Below are positions 1-8,300 of a stretch of DNA of 15,277 bases, piece by piece. Position 1 is the stretch's first letter, and each line of letters begins with the position of its first letter. Both the position numbers and the translations under genes were made by a program. A model generated the notes under the pieces. It was not told where the DNA came from. It did no database searches and worked only from the letters and a program-made list of their open reading frames with translations. The DNA is taken from positions 1 to 15,277 of the forward strand of contig CAXTTV010000119.1 in NCBI GenBank assembly GCA_964247295.1. The letters run 5' to 3'. This DNA is from CAXTTV01 sp964247295 (lineage in GTDB: Bacteria > Chloroflexota > Ktedonobacteria > Ktedonobacterales > Ktedonobacteraceae).

Positions 1-63
1 TCCCCCCACAGCGGGCCCACACGTGGCCCGATCTACCCCCTTCGACTCTCTTTCTCTGCCTGG
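1..63 (-). repeat. Partial copy of dispersed palindromic repeat (cut by window edge)
   Basis: The reverse complement of this stretch aligns with 3336-3400 over about 60 bases. The shared core is GGTAGATCGGGCCACGTGTG (at 18-37, reversed), against GGTAGGTCGGGTCACGTGTG in the second copy. An outer flank reading CAGAGAA...AGTCGAA is shared as well. The copy is inverted relative to the one at 3336, so the two bracket selC-hsdM-hsdS. Its other arm would lie to the left of the window. Confidence 0.7.
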
Positions 64-129
64 ACATCTCTTTCTCATCAGCTTACCAGCGACACACAAA
101 TGGTAATGCCACTATCCCAATGACATCCC

Positions 130-158
130 TTGACAGGAAATCGGCAGAATGGCAAAAT
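130..158 (+). promoter_or_regulatory. Likely sigma70-type promoter of selC
   Basis: A perfect -35 box TTGACA (130-135) is followed after 17 bp by CAAAAT (153-158), which matches four of six bases of the -10 consensus. The expected start of transcription is about 8-10 bases before the first base of the mature tRNA at 175, as usual for a tRNA promoter. Transcription may also read into hsdM, since no terminator is visible between 270 and 316. Confidence 0.6.
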
Positions 159-174
159 AAGAAAGCCAAAATGT

Positions 175-270
175 GGAGGTGTAGGGGCCCTGGTGGGCCT
201 CACCGTCTTCAAAACGGCTGGGGGGTCGCTCGGCGCGGTCCCCGGTGGGTTCGACTCCCATACACCTCTG
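175..270 (+). tRNA. selC: tRNA-Sec (anticodon UCA)
   Basis: This is a 96-nt tRNA with the features specific to bacterial selenocysteine tRNA. The acceptor stem has 8 bp (175-182 with 262-269, ending in a G-U pair). The T stem has 5 bp (245-249 with 257-261) and the loop TTCGACT, giving the 8+5 coaxial stack. The D stem is long, with 6 bp (185-190 with 195-200) and a 4-nt loop TGGT. The anticodon loop is CTTCAAA (207-213) with anticodon TCA at 209-211. A long, GC-rich variable arm spans about 219-244. The discriminator base is G (270). The next bases are CCC, so CCA is not encoded. Layout and length match E. coli selC (95 nt). It implies that the organism decodes UGA as selenocysteine. No selA, selB or selD is in the window. 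Confidence 0.95.
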
Positions 271-315
271 CCCCTTCCCTTCCCAATTCTGTGTGAGTAA
301 AAGGATATCCCTGAT

Positions 316-1893
316 ATGCCTGCGAATATTATCGAGATTGAAGAGCGGCTCTGGAATATGGCCGATGAGTTGCGCGCGAATACGCATCTCCGCGCTCATG
401 AGTATTCTGAACCGGTGCTTGGCCTGATTTTTTTGAAGTTCGCCTACGAAACATTTAAGAAGGCCGATCCTGAGGTCCGACGCAATTTTACGCCCAGCTC
501 CCGATTGCCCGATCCCGATCCCGATATGTATAAGGCGCTTGGCGCTCTCTTTCTCCCTAAAGAGGCTCGCTACGATGCGTTGATGAATCTGCCCGAGGAT
601 CAAGATATTGTTGAGGCTGTGAAGCTGGCGATGGAGCTGATTGAGAAGGAGCATCCTGAGAATCTAGCTGGGACCCTACCAAAAGATAGCTATGCGCGCC
701 TGGATAAGGCGACGCTGCGCAATCTGCTCCGGGGCTTTGATGATATCGATCTGAGTATGGAGAATGAGGAGGATACCTTTGGGCGCGTCTATGAATATTT
801 TCTGAGCAGATTCGCGTTAAGCGAGGGCCAGCACGGCGGGGAATTCTTTACGCCCGAGTCGCTGGTCCGGTTGATTGTTGAGGTGATCGAGCCTTTTCGT
901 GGGCTGATCCTCGATCCTGCCTGTGGATCGGGCGGGATGTTTGTGCAGAGCGCTAGCTTTGTGCGCAACCACCGCCTCGATCCCAGTCGCGCTGTGAGTA
1001 TTTACGGTCAGGAGAAGACGCTATCGACGGTCCGCCTCTGTAAGATGAATCTGGCTGTCCATGGCCTTTCGGGGATTATTAAGAACGCGAACAGTTATTA
1101 TGATGATGAGTACTCTGATCTCGCGGGCAAGTTCGATTATGTGATGGCAAATCCTCCTTTTAATGTCAATAAGATCGATAAGGAGCGTTTGACTAAGACG
1201 CGCTTCCCCCTGGGTATTCCACGCGTCGATAATGGCAACTACCTCTGGATTAATCTTTTCTACCGGGCGTTGAAAGAGACGGGACGCGCGGGCTTTGTGA
1301 TGCCCAACTCTGCCAGCGATGCTCGCGCCTCTGAGCAGGAGGTTCGCCAGAAGCTGATTGAGACCGGCGCGGTGGATGTGATGATCGCTATCGGCCCCCA
1401 GTTTTTCTATACGGTGACGCTACCCTGTACGCTCTGGTTCCTGGATAAGGGCAAGAGCCAGGGCGAGCATCGGGAGCATGTGCTTTTTATCGACGCCCGC
1501 CATATCGGTCACCAGATCGATCGTGCCCACCGCACCTTTACCGCTGAAGATATCGAATACCTTGCCAACATTGTCCGGCTCTATCGTGGTAAAGCTCCTG
1601 AGTTTCTGCGTGGTAGCGAACGTCGGCTGGAAGAAAGCTTTCCCGGCCTGGCCTACGCCGATGTCGCTGGTCTCTGCAAAGTCGCCCATATGGACGAGAT
1701 CAAAGCCCAGGGCTGGAGCCTCAACCCCGGTCGCTATGTGGGGATCACCGAGCGCGCCGAGATCGACTTTGACTTCAAAGAAAAGTTTGGGGAACTGAAT
1801 GAAGAATTGGAAAGGCTCAACATCGAAGCACACGGACTTGAGGAGCAGATCTCTCTGAATGCAGCAAAGTTGCTAGACGGGATGGGAGATTAA
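316..1893 (+). CDS. hsdM: Type I restriction-modification system, methyltransferase subunit HsdM
   Basis: This is the adenine-N6 DNA methyltransferase subunit, which works with HsdS as the modification enzyme and with HsdS plus HsdR as the restriction complex. The 525 residues are a normal length. Residues about 1-150 are the helical HsdM N-terminal domain. The SAM-binding motif I reads DPACGSGGM from residue 200, and the catalytic N6-adenine motif is NPPF at 279-282. The C-terminal end has the coiled stretch that usually contacts HsdS (ELNEELERLNIEAHGLEEQI, near residues 490-510). The start is supported by AAGGA at 301-305, ten bases before the ATG. Its stop is one base from the hsdS start, so the two are translationally linked. 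It lies only 45 bp after selC on the same strand. Confidence 0.96.
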   Translation: MPANIIEIEERLWNMADELRANTHLRAHEYSEPVLGLIFLKFAYETFKKADPEVRRNFTPSSRLPDPDPDMYKALGALFLPKEARYDALMNLPEDQDIVEAVKLAMELIEKEHPENLAGTLPKDSYARLDKATLRNLLRGFDDIDLSMENEEDTFGRVYEYFLSRFALSEGQHGGEFFTPESLVRLIVEVIEPFRGLILDPACGSGGMFVQSASFVRNHRLDPSRAVSIYGQEKTLSTVRLCKMNLAVHGLSGIIKNANSYYDDEYSDLAGKFDYVMANPPFNVNKIDKERLTKTRFPLGIPRVDNGNYLWINLFYRALKETGRAGFVMPNSASDARASEQEVRQKLIETGAVDVMIAIGPQFFYTVTLPCTLWFLDKGKSQGEHREHVLFIDARHIGHQIDRAHRTFTAEDIEYLANIVRLYRGKAPEFLRGSERRLEESFPGLAYADVAGLCKVAHMDEIKAQGWSLNPGRYVGITERAEIDFDFKEKFGELNEELERLNIEAHGLEEQISLNAAKLLDGMGD

Positions 1894-1894
1894 A

Positions 1895-3238
1895 GTGGCG
1901 AAACAAGAGAAGGTTTTATTAGATATATGTGAGTTTATTGTCGATTGTGAACATAAAACGGCATCTATCCAATCAACAGGTTATCCTTCTATTCGCACCC
2001 CTAATATAGGAAAAGGGAGACTCATATTAGACAATGTTAACCGTGTTTCAGAAGAAACCTATAAAATCTGGACACAAAGGGCTGAACCCCAACAAGGTGA
2101 TCTAATCTTAGCCAGAGAAGCGCCTGTTGGCAATGTCGCTATTATTCCAAAGAACTTAAAAGTTTGTTTAGGACAAAGAACCGTACTTATTCGGCCTAAC
2201 AGAAACGTTATTGATCCTAATTACTTAGTATATTTGCTACTCGGACCCGATATGCAATCAAGAATCCATTCATTATCAAATGGTGCCACTGTACATCATC
2301 TTAACATGATGGAAATTAGAAAACTAAACTTGCCAGATCTTCCCCCTCTCCCTATCCAGAGAAAAATTGCCGATATCCTCTCCGCCTACGATGACCTGAT
2401 CGAGAACAACACGCGCCGCATCACCATAGTAGAAGAGATGGCGCGTACACTCTATCAAGAATGGTTCGTAAAGTTTCGCTTCCCAGGCCATGAGCACGCA
2501 AAGATGGTAGACTCGGAGATGGGGATGATACCAGAGGGGTGGAAGGTAGTAAATCTAGAAGACGTTGCAGGAATCAATCTTTTTAGTCTACCAAACAATA
2601 GCGAGATTGAAGAGATTCGTTATGTTGATATTACTTCTGTTTCGACAGGACAAATCAATAAAACTGAACTTATACCCTTTCATCTCGCCCCTGGTAGGGC
2701 ACGACGGATTGTAAAACATGGCGATATTATTTGGTCAACGGTTAGACCTAATCGTAAATCATATAGTATGATACTCAATCCCCCAGAAAATCTAATAGTA
2801 TCTAGTGGTTTTGCTGTAATAGCAGCTCAAAATATTCCATATACTTATATATATTCGTCTATAACAACCAACATCTTCACAGATTATTTGACTAGTCGTG
2901 CTACTGGATCGGCTTATCCTGCGGTAAATAAAAGAGATTTTCAAGAAGCACCTTTGTTATTACCTTCCCAAAGCTTACTTAATAGATTTCATGTACATAT
3001 TGAGAGTTCTTTTATACAGAGACAAATACTGCATAAAGAAAATGACAACCTTCGGCGTACACGCGACCTGCTGCTCCCCAAGCTGATTTCAGGCGAGATT
3101 GATGTCTCATCATGGGTAGATACAGAAGAACAGGAATCGGAAGAAATCGTAGATCAAACGATGGGCAAGGTGCCTGAGGCAGAGCCAGCCCCCCCGATCG
3201 ACGTGGCGGCGATGCAACAGCAGATGCTCTGGGATTAA
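1895..3238 (+). CDS. hsdS: Type I restriction-modification system, specificity subunit HsdS
   Basis: HsdS recognises the DNA target of the methylase and the restriction complex. The 447 residues show the usual layout: target-recognition domain 1 (about 1-150), a central conserved helical spacer (about 150-205, including IQRKIADILSAYDDLIENN), target-recognition domain 2 (about 210-375) and a distal conserved region with RDLLLPKLISGEIDVS near 390-405. An acidic, proline-containing tail follows. The start is GTG, with GGGAG five bases upstream inside the end of hsdM. Base composition is mosaic: the spacer is GC-balanced (31 of 60 G+C in 2401-2460), while recognition domain 2 is AT-rich (18 of 60 in 2821-2880). 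This fits exchange of recognition domains by transfer. Confidence 0.95.
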   Translation: MAKQEKVLLDICEFIVDCEHKTASIQSTGYPSIRTPNIGKGRLILDNVNRVSEETYKIWTQRAEPQQGDLILAREAPVGNVAIIPKNLKVCLGQRTVLIRPNRNVIDPNYLVYLLLGPDMQSRIHSLSNGATVHHLNMMEIRKLNLPDLPPLPIQRKIADILSAYDDLIENNTRRITIVEEMARTLYQEWFVKFRFPGHEHAKMVDSEMGMIPEGWKVVNLEDVAGINLFSLPNNSEIEEIRYVDITSVSTGQINKTELIPFHLAPGRARRIVKHGDIIWSTVRPNRKSYSMILNPPENLIVSSGFAVIAAQNIPYTYIYSSITTNIFTDYLTSRATGSAYPAVNKRDFQEAPLLLPSQSLLNRFHVHIESSFIQRQILHKENDNLRRTRDLLLPKLISGEIDVSSWVDTEEQESEEIVDQTMGKVPEAEPAPPIDVAAMQQQMLWD

Positions 3239-3335
3239 GGCCAGCGGCTTCAGGAAATTTCCGGATGGTGGAGTGAAAAGGGCCCGTTCACGCGGCGTAG
3301 GACGGCCCGTCGAGCGACGCGAAGACGTGCCGCTT

Positions 3336-3542
3336 CTGGTTCAGAGAAGGGAAGTCGAAAGGGGTAGGTCGGGTCACGTGTGGACCTGTGGTCAAGGGGA
3401 GCAATCCCGTTATAATCACCACATCTGTGGCCGGCTCTCCCGAGCCTGGGGATCGTTTGGCCTGGGGGGAGGCAGGTAGTGCATTCCGTCTCCACGGATC
3501 CACACGTGACCCGCTCTACCGGCGATGGCAAGGTGGGAATGG
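3336..3542. repeat. Palindromic repeat element between hsdS and kwaA-like gene
   Basis: The arms GGTAGGTCGGGTCACGTGTG (from 3363) and its near-complement ending at 3520 match at 20 of 22 positions, 114 bases apart, and form a long imperfect hairpin. The left outer flank (3336-3362) is shared with the inverted copy at 1-63. The right outer flank (CGATGGCAAGGTGGGAATG, 3523-3541) is shared, reversed, with 15174-15195. The inner part has AACGGGATTGCTCCCC in reverse, which resembles the core of the repeats near the window end. The copies therefore form a diverged dispersed family. No open reading frame inside looks real. It fills most of the 419 bp between hsdS and the next gene, and may have arrived with the kwa genes or separate the two transcription units. 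Confidence 0.75.
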
Positions 3543-3657
3543 CTCGTTCCTTTCTTTCTCCCCATTGGAGAGATGTTGCTACATTGCGTTTTCTAGAGTA
3601 TAGTCGTAAAAGTATTCTATAGATGTGCGAGCAGATTAAAGAGAGGACGCAAACCCC

Positions 3658-4173
3658 ATGCCCACCATCCGTATCCGCGTACTACTCTTTTTGAGTTCCT
3701 ATTTTCCTCTCTTTTTTATTGTCGCGGTGCTTTTCTATACAAAGAACCTGATCGTGAGTGCAGTTTGCGCGGCTCTTTGCCTGATTGGCCCTCTGGAACT
3801 CTGGCGCTACCTGCGCTATTGTCAAAAAAAGCACCAGCGCAAACCCGCCCGTCTGCGCGATTATAAGCGTCGCGATAGCGAGGTGATGAGCTATATCGCC
3901 AGCTATGTGGTGCCGCTCGCAACGCTCTCTCTCGATCTGTTCTCACAACTGTTTATCCTCATTACTTTTCTCCTGGTACTGCTGATACTTTACGTAAATT
4001 CTAATATGATCTATATTAATCCTTTATTGAATGTTGTCGGTTTTCATTTGTATGAGATCGAATACGAGGGTGGGGACCGCAGCCGCTATTATCTTGCACG
4101 CCGACGCCTGATCCGCGACGAGACTATTTATTATGTACATGTCAGCGACGAGATCTGGCTGGAAACCAAATAA
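3658..4173 (+). CDS. kwaA: Four-helix membrane protein, probable Kiwa component KwaA
   Basis: This is a small integral membrane protein of 171 residues. Hydrophobic segments lie at about 8-27, 31-48, 77-92 and 97-113. A very basic loop (50-72) sits between helices 2 and 3, and a soluble tail of about 45 residues follows the motif NPLL (121-124). Four helices, the segment SNMIYINPLL followed by a short charged tail, and the position directly before a DUF4868-like gene fit KwaA, the membrane half of the Kiwa anti-phage system. KwaA is described as sensing phage attack at the envelope and acting with KwaB. I assign it from memory of the family pattern and from context. The start has GAGAGGA at 3641-3647, ten bases upstream. 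The gap of 52 bp to the next gene fits an operon. Confidence 0.6.
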   Translation: MPTIRIRVLLFLSSYFPLFFIVAVLFYTKNLIVSAVCAALCLIGPLELWRYLRYCQKKHQRKPARLRDYKRRDSEVMSYIASYVVPLATLSLDLFSQLFILITFLLVLLILYVNSNMIYINPLLNVVGFHLYEIEYEGGDRSRYYLARRRLIRDETIYYVHVSDEIWLETK

Positions 4174-4225
4174 CATACATATATGCGCCATGCCCGTTAT
4201 CGCTTATGAAGAAAGGAATCTGGCT

Positions 4226-5323
4226 ATGACAACACTGGAGAATGAACCAGAGCACCAACCCACTGACCTTAAACCAGAGGCAAAAGCCGCTCAGGAAACC
4301 CTGGAGCAGATTCTGAACCTGGATCTGGAAAAATGCGATCTGAGTGTCAGCCTGGCGGCGAAAACTGCAAATGATTCCCAGCCCCGGCTTCGTAGAGTCG
4401 ATATGACAGAGAAGGCTGCGACAAGCTTTCGCGATGGGCTTAATCAAGCCCTGGTGCCGGTTCGTAAAGCCCTGAAAGAGAAGGATCTACGGATGCTTCC
4501 CTTCGATCCTTCACAGGCCCTCGACGAGCAGACCGTTGAATATTTGCAGATCTCCAGTTATGAGTCTTTACAACCACAGATAGAGCACCTCAAGCACAGC
4601 CTGGATGCGGAAGATCTGCGCGGCTATGAGCATCCCTTTGTCGATGATCTGCGCTTCTATAGCGTGATTGTCAGACCCCAGGACCCCCAATTCTCGGAGC
4701 CCATCTATTGCTACCGCTGGTATAGCCACACCTTTATGCTGAAAGATGCCCCTCAGTATGCACTACGCTTCGGTTTTGGCGGCCAGCCTGGTACATATGA
4801 TGTAATCGAGGAGCCGGTTTTTCTTTTTGATCGCCATGTTGACTGTATCAGTTATAAAGGGCAGATGTTTATTCTGCAAAAATACTACTTTTATACCATC
4901 TTTGATCTTGAGGAGGAGTTGAAGAAGATTGCTGAGAAAGCCCTGGACGATCTGGAGGCTATGGATTTTATCTCTAACTTTAACCAATTCCGATCTGATT
5001 GTTTAAGGAACAAAAACAAATATCGCATCCTTAGCAAGGTTTACCTCAAGCCCTATTTCCATGACCTGGACCTGGATATGCTAGAACCAGTAATTAATGA
5101 TTATGGGCGACCTATCCGGATAGAGTGGATTGGAAACAAGCCTGATCTTAAACGCAAGATGCTCTATAGCTCAAATCAGCCCTGGGAGATCCTCCATATT
5201 CTCGATGATCAATTCTATACCTCGCCTATGACTGATATTGACTATCAGGCCAGAGGCGGGAAAAATCCTCTCGGGAAACGCTCGAAGAATGTCAAACCGC
5301 TCTCCAGCCGCAGACATAAATAA
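4226..5323 (+). CDS. kwaB: DUF4868-family protein, probable Kiwa component KwaB
   Basis: A soluble protein of 365 residues without signal peptide or membrane segment. The C-terminal two-thirds follow the DUF4868 pattern as I know it: a short strand-turn-strand with VFLFDRHVDCISYKGQMFIL (198-217), then YFYTIFDLEEELKKIAEKAL, which matches the usual 'F..IF.y...y...A' segment, and near the end LDDQFYTSPMTDIDYQ (from 326), matching the family's 'DD.y..S.lT...Y'. DUF4868 is the family of KwaB, the cytosolic partner of KwaA in Kiwa. The first 100 residues are acidic and less typical. The chosen start has GAAAGGA (4211-4217) eight bases before the ATG. An upstream in-frame ATG at 4133 would overlap the previous gene and lacks such a site. 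It is 33 bp before hsdR. Confidence 0.65.
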   Translation: MTTLENEPEHQPTDLKPEAKAAQETLEQILNLDLEKCDLSVSLAAKTANDSQPRLRRVDMTEKAATSFRDGLNQALVPVRKALKEKDLRMLPFDPSQALDEQTVEYLQISSYESLQPQIEHLKHSLDAEDLRGYEHPFVDDLRFYSVIVRPQDPQFSEPIYCYRWYSHTFMLKDAPQYALRFGFGGQPGTYDVIEEPVFLFDRHVDCISYKGQMFILQKYYFYTIFDLEEELKKIAEKALDDLEAMDFISNFNQFRSDCLRNKNKYRILSKVYLKPYFHDLDLDMLEPVINDYGRPIRIEWIGNKPDLKRKMLYSSNQPWEILHILDDQFYTSPMTDIDYQARGGKNPLGKRSKNVKPLSSRRHK

Positions 5324-5356
5324 TCATAGCCCGGCAACGGAAAGGATAGATCCGCT

Positions 5357-8300
5357 ATGGCCTCGTCACGTTATCAGTCCGCGAATGAGGAAGTACAACG
5401 CCGTTTAATCTCTCAATTTGACCGGCTCGGATACACCATTATTGATGCCGCGAATGAGCGTGAGGGAGACTACACAGCAACGGGACGCGAGGGCGATACA
5501 CACGTTGTGCTGGAAAGCCGTTTGTCTACACAGTTAGAAGCTTTAAATACCCACCTCGCGCCCGATATACGTGTACCGGCGATGAAGCAGGCCATTGAGC
5601 AGCTCACCGCGAACCGTTCACAGCAAGGAGCTGCCCTGGCAAATCGTGATATCTATCTGCTCCTGAAAGATGGGATAACAACCGAGGTCAGGCCAGCGGG
5701 AAGAGAAGGAAAAGAGGCCGTCACGGTCAAAGTCATCAACTGGGGCTGTCCAGAGGAAAATGATTTCCTTCTGGTCAGAAACTTCTGGATCAATGGCTCC
5801 GAGGGGCGCGCCTGCCTGGATTTCGTGGGTTTTATCAATGGACTTCCCCTGTTGCTCCCGCTTGTTCGCGCCGCTGGCGTACAGCGCGATCCCCTCCATT
5901 CCCTTTACGAGCACCAGAGAAGCGACTATCAGAGACGTTTCCCGCAACTCTTCTGGTACAATGCCCTTATCTTACTCTCCGACGGTTCCTCTAGCAAATT
6001 TGGGAGCCTGACATCCTCCTGGGAACGTTTTACCACCTGGAAACGCATCGCAAGCGAGACTGAACCCGTCAATACTTCGCTAGAGACAATGCTTCTCGGG
6101 ATGTGTGATCAAACCCGCTTGCTCGATATCATTGAAAACTTCACAGCATTCTCTACAAAACACGGTGTAGAGAAGATTATTGCCCACAATCACCAGTACC
6201 TCGGTGTCAACGCCGCTTTCGCTCGTCTGGAAAACCACAAAGTGCATAAGGACAAGATCGGCGTATTCTGGCATACCCAGGGCGCTGGCAAAAGCTATTC
6301 GATGATTTTCTTAGAGCAGAAAGTTCAGCGGAAACTCAAAGGCAACTGGAAATTTGTCATTATCACCGATCGCAAAGATCTGGATAAACAGATCTATGAA
6401 AACTTTGTCTACACAAAAACGGAGAATGAAGCCGGCGGCCTGGCACGCGTGCGAAAAGTTAAAGATCTTAAACAGCAGCTACGGACCAACCAGCGCTTGC
6501 TCTTTACCCTGGTCCAGAAATATCAGACGGATGGACCCAATCAGAAATATGAGCAGGTCTCAGATGATGATGAGATTATTGTGATTATTGACGAGGCTCA
6601 TCGCTCCCAGTACGCGGAGCTGGCCGGGAATATGCGCAGAGCACTTCCCAACGCCTCGTTCATTGGCTTTACTGGTACTCCACTCATTGGAGATGAGATT
6701 CATCGTACCGAGAACGAGTTTGGACCATACATCAGTAAATATGGATTTCTCCAGGCGGTTCAAGATGGCGTGACCGTTGACCTCTCCTATGATAATCATA
6801 CTCCCGAGCTGGTGCTTCAGTTCCCTGAGATCGCCCGCGAACTAAACGATGTAGCAGGCAGGTCCGACTTAAGCGATCGACAGAAAAGCAAGTTAAAAGC
6901 CCAGGTGCTCAGAGCAGACACCCTGATGAAAAGTGGGCACCGCCTGGATTTTGTCGCGAAGGATATCGTCCAACACTTTATGGGGCGCGGCTATATGGGT
7001 AAGGGCATGGTTGTCTGCGTCGATAAACAAACAACGGTCCGCCTCTATAATCGCGTGCGAACAGAATGGCAGATCTACCGCGAAAGGCTAGAACGGCGTC
7101 TCGCGGTAGAAGAGAATCCCGAAGAACAGGCTCGCATCCAACAGTCCATTACGTATATGCGCCAGACGGAGATGGCTGTGGTATTCTCTGAAGCGGATCA
7201 ACAGAATGAGAAGAGAAGGCTTGCAGAGTTTAATAAGGCTCATCCGCAGGAACAGATCGACTTTCAGCCCCACTATGACCACTTGAAAAGCAATAACAAA
7301 TTAGATGAAGATTTCAAAAACGAGCACCATCCTTTTCGCCTGGTCTTTGTCTGCAATATGTGGATGACCGGCTTCGACGTACCCTGTCTCTCTACCCTTT
7401 ACCTGGATCATCCGATGGAGATGCACACGCTGATGCAGGCCCTCGCCCGCCCGAACCGCGTAAATGGACCCGAGAAAACTGTGGGCCAGATCGTCGACTA
7501 CGCCGGGATCTATGAGGAGCTACTGGACGCCCTCGCCGTCTACGGTCAATCAGAAGAGAATCCGACGATCCAATCTGAAGTACCGCTCACCGACAAAAGC
7601 GAATTTATTGAAAATCTGGAGCAGGCCCTGAGGAATCTTACCCAATTCTGTCAGCAGCAAGACATTGATCTGACCGGGTGCCTCAGCAGCTTAGAGCAGG
7701 CCCAGGACCCATCGGCACGGAAAGCCATCTTTGAAGAAACCGCCAACCTCCTGGTTCAGAATGAAGATATCAAATTAAATTTTCTCACACTCGAAGGGCT
7801 TGTCCATCGGCTATATGGGGCCATTCTGCCAGACAAAAATGCCGGTCAATTCAAAGATCGGGTCTACTTTTATCGTGAGGTACAAAAGGTCATCTTCGCC
7901 GCGATGAACGCTGACGGAATCTACGAAATATTCGCGCAAGCCAGCTCGATTGTCTCCGAATCCCTTATGGTCAGGGAACGGGAATTGCGCTGGGGATCTC
8001 CCGATGACGAAGCTCCGCTCGGCCAGTTCAAATTAAGCGAACTTAATCTGGACGAATTCACCACGAGTTTGCGACCAGAGACGACCTATCTTGAGATCGA
8101 GCGTCTGGTCAACCTGCTCAAAAAGAAACTGCAAAGCATGATCCATGTTAATCCCAGACGCGTCGACTATCTTGAACGGTTGCAAGAGCTCATCTATAAA
8201 TACAATGAAGGAAGCGCCAATATCGCCGATTATCCCGCTGAAGTTATCGCATTCACCCGCGAGCTGAGCGAAGAAGAACAGAGATCGGGTCGTGAGGGAC

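Noticed and set aside
3250..3603. Several open frames of 60-95 codons on both strands between hsdS and the KwaA-like gene
   Set aside because: They overlap each other within the GC-rich palindromic element and have no coding features.
4133..4225. Upstream in-frame extension of the KwaB-like gene by 31 codons
   Set aside because: It overlaps the end of the KwaA-like gene, has no ribosome binding site, and the ATG at 4226 has a good one at proper distance.
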